From Armatimonadota bacterium (GTDB lineage: Bacteria; Sysuimicrobiota; Sysuimicrobiia; Sysuimicrobiales; Sysuimicrobiaceae): 64,000 nucleotides of DNA. Under the pieces are notes generated by a model. It was not told the DNA's origin. It searched no databases and was given only the letters and a program-made list of their open reading frames with translations. Where the stretch lies: contig JAVKGX010000001.1 in assembly GCA_031432545.1 (NCBI GenBank), forward strand, positions 454,411-518,410. Reading direction: 5' to 3'. This document shows positions 56,274 through 64,000 of the stretch, piece after piece. A program made the translations under genes and the position numbers. Position 1 is the first letter of the stretch, and every line of letters begins with the position of its first letter.

Positions 56274-56767
56274 GCAAGCGCAAGAAGCCCGCTTTGGCCC
56301 GCAAGCACAAAACTCTGTTCGACCGCACGTGGCCGTGGCTGTTCGGTGGGATCGTCGTGCTGGGGCTCGCTGTGGTCACCTACGCCATCCGGTCGCAGCC
56401 GAACTTTCCCCGGGCGGGGGCGCACTGGCACGCGCCGTTCTCGATCGAGATCTGCGGACAGCGCCTGCCGCCTCTGCCGGCCAGCCCGGGCAACGTCCAC
56501 ACGCACGGGGACGACGTCATCCACGTGCACCCGGAGACCAACGAAGAGGGGCGGCAGGCGACGCTGGCGACCTTCTTCCGGTCGGTGCGCATGGAGGTCA
56601 CCCCCGAATCCATTACGCTGCCCGACGGCAAGACCTACAGGAACGGCGATGCCTGCCCCGACGGGCGGCCCGGCAGGGTGCGGATCCTCGTCAACGGACG
56701 GGAGCTGACCAACCCGCTGGGCTACTACCCGCAGGACCGGGACCGGATCCGGATCGCGTTCGAATAG
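56270..56767 (+). CDS. His-rich single-span membrane protein
   Basis: This is a 165-residue protein. A Lys/Arg-rich start is followed by one membrane helix (about 23-42: WPWLFGGIVVLGLAVVTYAI), then an outer domain. The domain has a striking His cluster (AHWHAPFSIEICG and VHTHGDDVIHVHP, about 50-90) that looks like a metal site. Later segments include MEVTPESITLPDGKTY and LGYYPQDRDRIRIAFE. I do not assign a function; copper or zinc binding is an inference from the His residues. The ATG overlaps the receiver-like gene stop. Confidence 0.7.
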   Translation: MSKRKKPALARKHKTLFDRTWPWLFGGIVVLGLAVVTYAIRSQPNFPRAGAHWHAPFSIEICGQRLPPLPASPGNVHTHGDDVIHVHPETNEEGRQATLATFFRSVRMEVTPESITLPDGKTYRNGDACPDGRPGRVRILVNGRELTNPLGYYPQDRDRIRIAFE

Positions 56768-56770
56768 CGC

Positions 56771-58645
56771 TCAGCGTTCCGCGGGCGGCTGCCCGACCAC
56801 CTTCCTCGCCACCGCCCACGCCACGAGTGCGGCCGCCGGTGCGCCAATCAGCGTGATGGGCTGGCCGATGGCCGCCAGCTGCAGCAGGTCCAGGTAGTAC
56901 TTGAAACCCCATCCGAAGTCGGGCAGGTACCAGGGGAACTTCACGTCCCACAGTGCGTAGAAGGCGAGCACCTGCACGAAGATCACGTACGCGGACAGCA
57001 ACAGTGCCTGGGCGGAGGCGAGCACGGCGCCGGCCCAGGAGCGCTCCCGCATCCGCCAGCCCGCGACCGCCGCAGCCAGGAGGGCGACCGCAACCGCGTC
57101 CACGACCCGCGCCCGGAAGAACGGGCCGATGTTGTCCTCGGTGTTGATGACGCTCAAAGACCACGTGTGGCCGCGGATCCCGAAGTAGACGACCGCGTAC
57201 AGGGCGAGGTAGACGGCCGCGCCGGCCAGCCCTGCGCGCCAGGACGCTCGACGCCCGAGCACCGCGATCAGGACCGCCGGCACCGCCGCGAACAAGAGCA
57301 CAAACGGCAGCCGGGCCAACCGTTCCCGTCGGAGCTGGGCGGCGCGCGCGGCGTCGCGCTGTGCGGTCAGCTGGCGGTGCCAAGCGGCGACGTCGTCTGC
57401 GGCGACCGGCGGCGGACCGGCTTGGGCGGCTTGACCGGGCTGGACCCGGTGCAGGTAAAGTTCGTTGAACGCCTGCAACTGGCGGGCCCACCCGGCGAGG
57501 GCCTGCCAGGGCACGTTCCCGATCTCGACCAGCACGCGTCCGGTGTTGTGCGTGGGAGTGGGCAGCCCGAGCCACGCGGCCACCGTCGGCGCGACGTCGG
57601 CCAACGAGACGGTCAGGCTCGCGCGCTGTCGTACGCCCCTGCCAGCAACCACCAGCGGCACGTGCTTGACGACCGGCTCCCAGCCGGCGTGGCCGCCGCG
57701 GTCGGTGTGTCCGTGATCGGCAGTGATGAAGACGACGTCCTCGTCCAGGTCGACCATCGCGAGCAGCGAAGCCAGATGAGCGTCGGCGGCGAGTGCGGCG
57801 TTGCCGTACTGTGCCGAAGCCGCACCGAACGCGTGACCCATGTGGTCCACCGACGCGAAGTGCACGACGACCAGGGGGGCGGAGGCCGAGCGGAGCAGCG
57901 CGCGCGCAGCCTCGGCGATCGCGCGGTCCTGCGCATCGGACCGTGCGGGGTCTGCGTAGGCTTCCGGATCGGGCACGTAGTGGCCGTCGGTGACCCAGGG
58001 GCCCACGAGGTTTTGCCAGCCCGCGCTGCCGGCCAGCGCGGTGCGCATGCCCTGCGCCCGGGCCACCGAGAACAGGTTGCTGGCCCGGATGGGGCCGGTG
58101 AACGCGTTGGTGACGACGCCGCTGATCTCCGGAGGTGCTCCGGTAAGGATCATCGTCCAGCCGGGATACGACAGGGAGGGTTCGCCGGTGACTGCGACGA
58201 GGTCCGCGCCCCTGGCACGCAGCGCGTTCAGCGTCGGCAGCCGGCGGGAGGTGTCCTCGCGCAGGCCGTCGACGACGACGAGCACGACGCGCCGGGCCAT
58301 CGGAGGCGTCGATGGCCCGTGGGGCAGCGGCCGCAGGTATGCGCTGGTGTACCCGACGGCCTGATCCCAGGAGAAGCGTGCCAGCTGCGCGGCCTGGCGG
58401 CCCGCGGCGAACAGCAGCGCCAGCAGCGCGGCGGTCCAGGCGACGGCGACGACCTGGCGCCGCGTCAACCCTCCACCCCCGCCGAGCGGGGTCGTCGCAG
58501 GTGGGTCGCTGGTATGGCCGGCATCAGGAGTCAAGATCGTCGTAGACCCGGCGGGACGATGAGGTTCCCGCGGATCCGCAGTGGCGGTGGGCCGAGCGCG
58601 CTGCGTGCGTCCCGCTTCCGTATCTTTTATGCTCGTTCGAAGCAA
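56771..58645 (-). CDS. Membrane-bound alkaline phosphatase superfamily phosphodiesterase
   Basis: This is a 624-residue protein of the type I phosphodiesterase/nucleotide pyrophosphatase group. After about 60 low-complexity residues comes one membrane helix (about 62-80). The catalytic domain (115-350) has VVLVVVDGLRED (metal Asp), SLSYPGWTMILTG (nucleophile Thr), HFASVDHMGHAFG and ITADHGHTDRGGHAG (metal His/Asp). Helices between about 440 and 620 form a second membrane region. It may process phospho- or sulfo-ester groups of envelope lipids. The start is TTG 58645 with AGGAGG just before it, 15 bases after the pncB stop. Confidence 0.85.
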   Translation of the reverse strand: MLRTSIKDTEAGRTQRARPTATADPREPHRPAGSTTILTPDAGHTSDPPATTPLGGGGGLTRRQVVAVAWTAALLALLFAAGRQAAQLARFSWDQAVGYTSAYLRPLPHGPSTPPMARRVVLVVVDGLREDTSRRLPTLNALRARGADLVAVTGEPSLSYPGWTMILTGAPPEISGVVTNAFTGPIRASNLFSVARAQGMRTALAGSAGWQNLVGPWVTDGHYVPDPEAYADPARSDAQDRAIAEAARALLRSASAPLVVVHFASVDHMGHAFGAASAQYGNAALAADAHLASLLAMVDLDEDVVFITADHGHTDRGGHAGWEPVVKHVPLVVAGRGVRQRASLTVSLADVAPTVAAWLGLPTPTHNTGRVLVEIGNVPWQALAGWARQLQAFNELYLHRVQPGQAAQAGPPPVAADDVAAWHRQLTAQRDAARAAQLRRERLARLPFVLLFAAVPAVLIAVLGRRASWRAGLAGAAVYLALYAVVYFGIRGHTWSLSVINTEDNIGPFFRARVVDAVAVALLAAAVAGWRMRERSWAGAVLASAQALLLSAYVIFVQVLAFYALWDVKFPWYLPDFGWGFKYYLDLLQLAAIGQPITLIGAPAAALVAWAVARKVVGQPPAER

Positions 58646-58660
58646 ACCCCTCCTGGGCGT

Positions 58661-60019
58661 TCAAAGGGAGGCGGCGCTCGCCATGCTGTGGAAGACGGCG
58701 TCCAAACCGGGGCTGCGACGCACGGGGTGGGTGCCGCCGTCCGGGACGAGCAACGGTGCGGGCAACTCGCGTAGGCGCGACAGGCAGCGCTCCCGCGCCT
58801 GCACGAGGGTTTCCGACGCGAGACGGCGCCCGTCGCGCATCACCTCCACCAGCAGGGGCGTGCCGTTGGGGGGTGCGGGCTCTTCGTCCAGTGCGATCAC
58901 GTCCTCGACCCACCGACCGCCGCTCAGCACCCGCCACACCTGCTTGCGGCCGGGGAGCGTAATCTTGCCGGCGCTGCGTTTGATGCGGAAGCCGGATTCG
59001 TCCTCGACAAGCTTGTACACGCCGCCCAGCGTCGGTGCGTCAGAAGGCACCCCGATCTCGGTGCCGACGCCGAACGCATCGATCGGCGCGCCGTCGGCGA
59101 GCAGGGCTCGGATGCGGTGCTCGTTGAGGTCGCCGCTTGCCAGGATCTGGACTTCGGGGAACCCCGCCTCGTCGAGTACGGCGCGCACGCGACGGCTGAG
59201 GTCGGCGATGTCCCCGCTGTCGATGCGCACCGCCCGCAGCCGGTGTCCGCGTTCGCGCAGTTCGCCCGCCACGATCGCGGCCTGCCGCGCGCCCTGCACG
59301 GTGTCGTAGGTGTCGATCAGCAGGACGCAGTTGTCGGGGAAGTGCCGGGCGTAGGTCCGGAACGCGGTGAGCTCGTCGTCGAACGACATCACGTAGGAGT
59401 GCGCCATCGTGCCGTAGATGGGGATCCCGTATGTCATGCCGGCCAGCACGTTGGACGTGCCGGCGCACCCGGCCAGGTACGCCGAGCGCGCGGCCTTCAT
59501 CGCGGCGTCGGTTCCGTGGGTCCGCCGGGGCGACATCTCGATCACCGGCCTCCCCTGCGCCGCCAGCGCCACGCGCGCGGCCTTGCTGGCGACCGTGACC
59601 TGGCAGTTGATCTGGTTGAGCAGGAACGTCTCGACGATCTGCGCCTGGATCCGCGGCGCCGTCACCTCCAGCACCGGCTCGGTGGCGAAGAAGATCTCGC
59701 CTTCGGGGATGGCGCGGACGTTACCCGTGAACCGCAACGCCCGCAGGTGGTCGAGGAACGCGCGGTCGAACAGGCCGAGCCGTTCAAGGTACGCGAGGCC
59801 CTCTTCGGGGAAGCGCATGCGCTCCAGGTACACCAGCACCGACTCCAGCCCGGCGCTCACGAGGAAGTTTCGGGCGGGCAGCGGGCGGATGAACAGGTCG
59901 AAGGTGGCGGTCTCGTTGCGACCCTCGCGGAAGTAGCTCTGCGCCATCGTCAGTTCGTACAGGTCCACCAGCATCGCCATCGTCTGCTCGGATACGAATC
60001 CCATGCCCCGATCGTCCAT
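58661..60019 (-). CDS. pncB: Nicotinate phosphoribosyltransferase
   Basis: This enzyme makes nicotinate mononucleotide from nicotinate and PRPP in the NAD salvage pathway. The protein is 452 residues. It has MAMLVDLYELTMAQSYF at the start, VIEMSPRRTHGTDAAMKAARSAYLAG, VLLIDTYDTVQGAR and RIDSGDIADLSRRVR, which are family signatures. The ATG at 60019 has CAGGAGG seven bases upstream. A longer frame reaches toward the tRNA genes but has no family similarity. It is coupled to the phosphodiesterase gene downstream. Confidence 0.94.
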   Translation of the reverse strand: MDDRGMGFVSEQTMAMLVDLYELTMAQSYFREGRNETATFDLFIRPLPARNFLVSAGLESVLVYLERMRFPEEGLAYLERLGLFDRAFLDHLRALRFTGNVRAIPEGEIFFATEPVLEVTAPRIQAQIVETFLLNQINCQVTVASKAARVALAAQGRPVIEMSPRRTHGTDAAMKAARSAYLAGCAGTSNVLAGMTYGIPIYGTMAHSYVMSFDDELTAFRTYARHFPDNCVLLIDTYDTVQGARQAAIVAGELRERGHRLRAVRIDSGDIADLSRRVRAVLDEAGFPEVQILASGDLNEHRIRALLADGAPIDAFGVGTEIGVPSDAPTLGGVYKLVEDESGFRIKRSAGKITLPGRKQVWRVLSGGRWVEDVIALDEEPAPPNGTPLLVEVMRDGRRLASETLVQARERCLSRLRELPAPLLVPDGGTHPVRRSPGLDAVFHSMASAASL

Positions 60020-60081
60020 CTGCGTGCCTCCTGGGGATCGGACCTCGCCGTGTGCTCCGCAGGAATCGTACCGCGCCGCTT

Positions 60082-60110
60082 TTGACTTTTCGACACGCCG
60101 TCCGTACACT
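60082..60110 (+). promoter_or_regulatory. Near-consensus promoter of the tRNA-Asp/tRNA-Phe pair
   Basis: TTGACT (60082-60087), exactly 17 bases, then TACACT (60105-60110). It lies 31 bases before tRNA-Asp. A housekeeping sigma-70-type promoter is clear. Confidence 0.85.
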
Positions 60111-60141
60111 AGGACTCCGGCGGGAGTGCCGTCCAATCCGT

Positions 60142-60219
60142 GGGGGCGTGGTGTAGCCCGGTCAACACACCTGCCTGTCACGCAGGAGATCGCGGGTTCA
60201 AATCCCGTCGCTCCCGCCA
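60142..60219 (+). tRNA. trnD-GUC: tRNA-Asp (anticodon GTC)
   Basis: The acceptor GGGGGCG pairs with CGCTCCC (one G-T pair), followed by a G discriminator and an encoded CCA (60217-60219). The anticodon arm CTGCC-TGTCACG-style loop carries GTC. The T-arm is CGGGTTCAAATCCCG. This is a complete 78-base gene. Confidence 0.96.
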
Positions 60220-60237
60220 TACAAGGCGGCGCTCGTT

Positions 60238-60313
60238 GCCTGGGTAGCTCAGGTGGTAGAGCAGGGGACTGAAAATCCCCGTGTCGGCGGTTCGACTCCG
60301 TCCCCAGGCACCA
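60238..60313 (+). tRNA. trnF-GAA: tRNA-Phe (anticodon GAA)
   Basis: The acceptor GCCTGGG pairs with CCCAGGC (60303-60309), then an A discriminator and encoded CCA (60311-60313). The anticodon arm GGGGA / TCCCC encloses CTGAAAA with anticodon GAA. The D-arm has AGCTCAGGTGGTAGAGC. It is 18 bases downstream of tRNA-Asp, so both share one promoter. Confidence 0.97.
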
Positions 60314-60335
60314 CACCCTCCGCACCCGGGCCGAT

Positions 60336-61733
60336 TCACGAGGACGCCTGCAGCAGGTGGACGCCGTCCCAGCGGGAGGGGCGGAGCGCGGTGTTCCACA
60401 GCCGCTGCTTGACCTCGGCGGCCGGCAGGCCGGCGCTCAGCCACAGTGCGGCCACACCGGCCACCAGGGGCGCGGCGAACGACGTGCCGGACCACCGCAC
60501 GTAGCGCGACCCGAACAGAATTCTCCCGCAGTCCAGGACCAGATCCTCGCCGGGCGCGGCGACGTGGGATTCGTTGCTGAACCACGCGTACCGGTCGGCA
60601 GCGGCTGAGGAGGCCGCACCCACCGGGATCACCTGCGTGCTGGCGGCCAGCGTGTCACCGAAGTAGCCGTACGCGGCGGGTTCGAGGCAGTTCTCCGGCC
60701 GCCCCTCGGAGAGGTTGCCGGCGGCGCAGACGAGTACGGTGCCCTGGCGCGCGAGCCCGTCGGCGGCGGCGAGCAGGACGCACGACTGGACGGTCTCCGG
60801 CTGCGAGCGGTCCAAGCCCAGGCTGAGGTTGTAGACGAGCGGGCCCGCGACGAGCGGGCGTCCCGTCCGCGGGTTCGTGACCCCCGTACGTCGCAGCCCA
60901 TCCACCCAGCGCATCGCCTCGATCAGCTCGTACGTGAGCGCCCCCAAGGCGCCGTTGAGGACACGGACGAGGATGATGTGGGCGCCCGGTGCCACCTGCC
61001 GTACCAGGCTCGCGATCATGGGCCCGTGGTGTGCGCGGTAGGCGGCCATCTGTCGATCGTCCGCAGCCAGCGCAGACGCGGTGACCAACCGACGCCGCAG
61101 GACCATCCCGCATTCCGGTTCCTCATCGGGTACGTGCACCGGCTCGAGCAGAGGAAACCCCTCTGGGATGCGCGGCCACTCCGCCCACACGTCGATCAGC
61201 GCAGGATCCACCGGCGGTGTCCCGTCTTCTAGGTCCGGCGCGCTGTCGAAGATTGCCACCGTGACGCCCTCTCCGCGCGGGTGGTGTCGGCGCCGCGCGG
61301 TCAGCCCGATGCGCTCGAAGGCTGCCTGGCGCAGGTAGTCTTCGTCTGCGGCCGCCTCCAGGCGGACTGCGCGATCCGGCGTCGGCCCTCCGTGCAGTCC
61401 TTCCCGGAAGTCCTGGCCTCTGACCTCGTAGTCGAGCGCGTAGGCCAGGCTGTCCGCCCGACCGCGCAGGGTGCGCAGGAAGTGTCGCGCGGACGGCCTG
61501 CCCTCGACCACGAAGCGCCGAGCCGCCATCCTTTCCGCGCCGGGCCGCGGCGCGGGCACGCTGATGCGGTCCCAACCGAACGCCGAACCGTGGCGATAGG
61601 AGACGAAGACCTCCCGGGGCGGCGAGGGCACCGGCGCGCAGCGGATGCGGTGTCGCCGTTCGAGCGCATCGAGGACTTCAACCGGACCGCACAGCAACAC
61701 GTGGCCCACCAGACAGTTCTGGGTGGCGTTCAT
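60336..61733 (-). CDS. Subtilisin-like (S8) serine protease with unknown N-terminal domain
   Basis: This is a 465-residue protein. The S8 triad is intact: Asp163 in VAIFDSAPDLEDG, His236 in AHHGPMIASLV, and Ser418 in SGTSFAAPLVAGVAALW. The oxyanion Asn340 is in CAAGNLSEG. There is no signal peptide, so it should act in the cytoplasm. The first ~155 residues (NCLVGHVLLCGPVEVLDAL..., FVSYRHGSAFGWDRI) form a separate domain I do not recognise, possibly a pro-domain or recognition module. ATG 61733 overlaps the stop of the upstream CHAT gene (ATGA), so the two are translationally coupled. A role as partner or substrate of the CHAT protease is inferred. Confidence 0.88.
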   Translation of the reverse strand: MNATQNCLVGHVLLCGPVEVLDALERRHRIRCAPVPSPPREVFVSYRHGSAFGWDRISVPAPRPGAERMAARRFVVEGRPSARHFLRTLRGRADSLAYALDYEVRGQDFREGLHGGPTPDRAVRLEAAADEDYLRQAAFERIGLTARRRHHPRGEGVTVAIFDSAPDLEDGTPPVDPALIDVWAEWPRIPEGFPLLEPVHVPDEEPECGMVLRRRLVTASALAADDRQMAAYRAHHGPMIASLVRQVAPGAHIILVRVLNGALGALTYELIEAMRWVDGLRRTGVTNPRTGRPLVAGPLVYNLSLGLDRSQPETVQSCVLLAAADGLARQGTVLVCAAGNLSEGRPENCLEPAAYGYFGDTLAASTQVIPVGAASSAAADRYAWFSNESHVAAPGEDLVLDCGRILFGSRYVRWSGTSFAAPLVAGVAALWLSAGLPAAEVKQRLWNTALRPSRWDGVHLLQASS

Positions 61734-64000
61734 CGCTCGGCCTCCGGACTTCGGGCTGAGCGGAAGGGCCGTACGTCCGGATCTCCCACGTAGACGAACG
61801 GCGCCCAGTGCAATGGGTGTGCGTAGCCCTCGTCCCGCACCGACAGCGCCGCACCCCGCAACGCCGCCGGCACGGCTTCGCCGGCACGCAGCAGCCGGTA
61901 GAAACTGCGCATCAGCCGCCGCGCGCTCGCGTCGGCCACCGGCCACAGGGAGAGCACGAGCGAACGGGCACCGGCGTGGAACCACGCCCGTGCGAACCCC
62001 ATCAGCTCGTCGCCCGGCAGCACGCGGTGGGCGCCGGTCTCGCAGCCGCTGCAGACGACGAGTGAGGCCGGCGTGCGCGCGTCCAGCAAATCGGCCGCGC
62101 TGACCGGCCCGTCCGTCAGGTGGATGGCCGACAGCAGCGGCACGTCGCGGTCAAACCGGCAGTGCGCCGCCACGTGCACCACCCCCGCGCCGGCGAGCGC
62201 CGCCAGGAACCGATCTCGACCGGGGGACACGAGGACCTCCGCTCCCACGAGGGCCCCGATCTCCTCGGCCTCCGACTGGGCCTCCGGCAGCCTTCCACCG
62301 AGCGTGTCGGCGACGGCCACGGCACGGGCGGGGGTGTGCCGGCGCCGGCTGTGCAACAGTGACAGCACGGCACCGGAAGGCACGTAGCAGACCTGGTGCG
62401 AACTCCACACCGGTTCGCCGCCGACTGTCAGCGCATGGAACGGGACGCCGTGCAGCGCTCCGTGGGGCGCCACGATCAGGCGGGGGCGCTGGGCGATCGC
62501 GTCGCGCAGAGGTTCGAGGAGGGCGGCGCCGAGGTGTTCGAGCGCGCGGTTGGCCGCGCGCTCTGCCTGCCCGGGGACCGACCTCCCGGCGGCGTAGGCC
62601 CGCATCCCCAGGGCCAGGAGCCCGACTCGGGTGTGGATCCGGTCGAGCGAGGCCACCTCTCGGAAGACACACAGGCCGTCGGAGGTCAGTACGAACGCGA
62701 CGACCTCGTCGCCGACGCAGAACCACTCGACGAGCGCGGTGTCCGGGTCGAGGGCGGGCCGCTGGGGCTTCCAGCGGGCGCCCAGCAGCGACGCCTCTTC
62801 TGCGTAGGCGGCGTTGTGCGCCTGCAGCTGCCAGATCCGGTCCTGGAGGACAGCGGCGACGTGCGCCGGGGCATCGTCGGGGCCGTCCGGATGGAACTCC
62901 GACCGGTGGACCGTGCGGCGATGTGCGTCCAGCAGGCGGTTGATCTCCTCCACCAGGGGTTCGTCGGCCGCAGACCGAGCCGACAGCTGCACAGCCGCCG
63001 CCCCGGCTACGATCTCCGCCATGCCGCGGCCCTTCGCGCGCTGGACAGCCTCCCACGCCCGGGCGGTCTCCTTCGCCTCGCACAACGCGGCCACCGCGCC
63101 CTCGAAGAGGGCGCGGGTTTCGGAGAAGTAACCGGACCGCAGATCCGCGGGAATCGCGTCCAGGTTCCTGTCTGCCGCGCGAACCCCGCACAACAGGTGG
63201 CACAGACGACGCCGGCCCGTGCTGAGGTCGGCCATCCGGCGGTGGGCGGCGGCGGCCAGCCAGTCCAAACCCAGCCGCCGCGCCACCCGCCAACCGCGGC
63301 GCGCCGCACGCATGGCCCGATCGGGCACCCCGGCCATCCGGTGCAGATCCGAGGCGATCAGCCAGGCGCGTCCTCCGTCGACGGTGTCCTCCGTCGCTGC
63401 CAGCGCACCCTGTGCCTGAACCAGCAGCCGCTCGGCGACGGTGGGCTGACCGGACCGGACGTGGACCGACACGAGCGCAAGTCGCGCCCGGATCGCCCAG
63501 TCGCGCCGCCCGGACTCCTCGAACCTCTCCAGCGCTTCCTGCAGGCACTCTCTCGCGCAAGCCAGGTCGCCGGCCTGCCGGTGTGCCAGCCCCAACAGGT
63601 AGGTGAGGACGCCGGACTCCGCAGCCGACAGGTGCGGGCCGGCGCGCTCGAGGATCCGTGGCGCTTCGAACTGGACGCGCCGCGCGTGCCCCAGGTACAG
63701 CCAGCACTCCACAGAACACGTCCTGAACACGGCGCCCTCGCCCATCAGACCGGCGCGCTCGAACAGGTCTGCGGCGCGGTCGAAGTGGTGCAGCGCCCGC
63801 GTGTACCGGCCGGTGCGTAGGTAGGCGTGGCCCGCGGCTCCTTCCGCCCGAGCGGCCACCAGCGGTCGGCCGGCGCGCAACGCTGCGTCGCGCGCACCCT
63901 CCAGTACGGCGACGGCCTCGCGGTGGCGCCCGACCGTCGCCAGCAGAAAGCCCTGGTTGGTGAGGACCGTCGCCAGGTCGGCAACACCCGCCTCGCCGAT
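61730..64000 (-). CDS. TPR-CHAT caspase-like protease, N-terminus outside window
   Basis: The open frame runs from the window edge with no start, giving 756 residues of the C-terminal part. Residues 1-300 are TPR-like helical repeats (for example LTNQGFLLATVGRHREAV, GHAYLRTGRYTRALHHFDRAADLFERAGL). A helical middle section follows. The C-terminal ~280 residues form a CHAT domain (caspase HetF-associated with TPRs). APHGALHGVPFHAL, HVAAH with catalytic His613, and CSGCETGAH with catalytic Cys653 (partial numbering) are present. The domain ends APFVYVGDPD. This is the family of Csx29/TPR-CHAT and HetF-like proteases. Its ATGA overlap with the S8 protease gene argues for one functional unit. The upstream part of the operon is out of view. 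Confidence 0.9.
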   Translation of the reverse strand: MGEAGVADLATVLTNQGFLLATVGRHREAVAVLEGARDAALRAGRPLVAARAEGAAGHAYLRTGRYTRALHHFDRAADLFERAGLMGEGAVFRTCSVECWLYLGHARRVQFEAPRILERAGPHLSAAESGVLTYLLGLAHRQAGDLACARECLQEALERFEESGRRDWAIRARLALVSVHVRSGQPTVAERLLVQAQGALAATEDTVDGGRAWLIASDLHRMAGVPDRAMRAARRGWRVARRLGLDWLAAAAHRRMADLSTGRRRLCHLLCGVRAADRNLDAIPADLRSGYFSETRALFEGAVAALCEAKETARAWEAVQRAKGRGMAEIVAGAAAVQLSARSAADEPLVEEINRLLDAHRRTVHRSEFHPDGPDDAPAHVAAVLQDRIWQLQAHNAAYAEEASLLGARWKPQRPALDPDTALVEWFCVGDEVVAFVLTSDGLCVFREVASLDRIHTRVGLLALGMRAYAAGRSVPGQAERAANRALEHLGAALLEPLRDAIAQRPRLIVAPHGALHGVPFHALTVGGEPVWSSHQVCYVPSGAVLSLLHSRRRHTPARAVAVADTLGGRLPEAQSEAEEIGALVGAEVLVSPGRDRFLAALAGAGVVHVAAHCRFDRDVPLLSAIHLTDGPVSAADLLDARTPASLVVCSGCETGAHRVLPGDELMGFARAWFHAGARSLVLSLWPVADASARRLMRSFYRLLRAGEAVPAALRGAALSVRDEGYAHPLHWAPFVYVGDPDVRPFRSARSPEAER

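Overview
The window is GC-rich, densely coded bacterial chromosome with many ATGA/GTGA start-stop overlaps and frequent GTG starts. I see no phage, IS, plasmid or CRISPR signature. Two gene sets point to an outer membrane: an lptF/G-lptC-lptA-lptD run (46873-51843) and a TolC-type channel (41643-42968). Other gene orders look Bacillota-like: a YabE-type 3D protein, rsmA, ispE, a MobA-like transferase, PRTase-type PurR, RidA, S-box and fluoride riboswitches, and a GerMN protein. The best inference is a diderm, deep-branching Terrabacteria-type lineage, such as an Armatimonadota-like or uncultured CSP1-3/Sysuimicrobiota-like bacterium. The taxonomic placement is inference only.

Layout. 1-5.3 kb: the end of a respiratory complex I operon (nuoL partial, nuoM, nuoN) followed by fixC-fixX, an ETF:quinone oxidoreductase pair. 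5.3-8.6 kb: a lipid kinase, a zinc alcohol dehydrogenase and a class II aldolase-like fusion. 8.9-12.0 kb: a NEW3-domain surface protein with an ABC-2 exporter. 12.0-13.2 kb: a cupin and lgt. 13.2-17.0 kb: a SAM riboswitch, thrB, a threonine-synthase-like gene, a GNAT and a family-4 uracil-DNA glycosylase with an extra C-terminal domain. 17.0-19.2 kb: a fluoride riboswitch with crcB, a convergent DUF190 gene and an MFS transporter. 19.3-23.0 kb: a molybdenum hydroxylase operon coxS-coxL-coxM, form II type. 23.3-25.9 kb: ligA and a GerMN lipoprotein-like gene. 26.0-32.6 kb: a propionyl-CoA to succinyl-CoA island (carboxylase beta, biotin carboxylase, biotin carrier, mutase large subunit, MeaB, epimerase).

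32.8-43.5 kb: YabE-like protein, SDR, rsmA, a large Rossmann protein, an LCP ligase, ispE, NTP transferase, purR, a TolC-type protein and ridA. 43.5-44.6 kb: tRNA-Gln and a broken epimerase. 44.7-51.8 kb: two secreted proteins and the Lpt export genes. 51.9-58.6 kb: UPF0182, small zinc-ribbon and unknown proteins, a MIP18 protein, a receiver-like protein, a His-rich membrane protein and a membrane phosphodiesterase. 58.7-60.3 kb: nicotinate phosphoribosyltransferase and tRNA-Asp/tRNA-Phe under a near-consensus promoter. 60.3-64.0 kb: a translationally coupled TPR-CHAT protease and subtilisin-like protease pair, cut by the window edge.

How it fits together. Complex I, FixCX, the form II molybdenum hydroxylase and the methylmalonyl-CoA pathway describe a respiring heterotroph that feeds acyl-CoA and other reduced substrates into a quinone pool. 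The most novel-looking unit is the CHAT-S8 protease pair, a possible two-step proteolytic signalling or defence module. The next most interesting is the SAM riboswitch controlling homoserine kinase plus a threonine-synthase-like enzyme, which hints at methionine made from O-phosphohomoserine.
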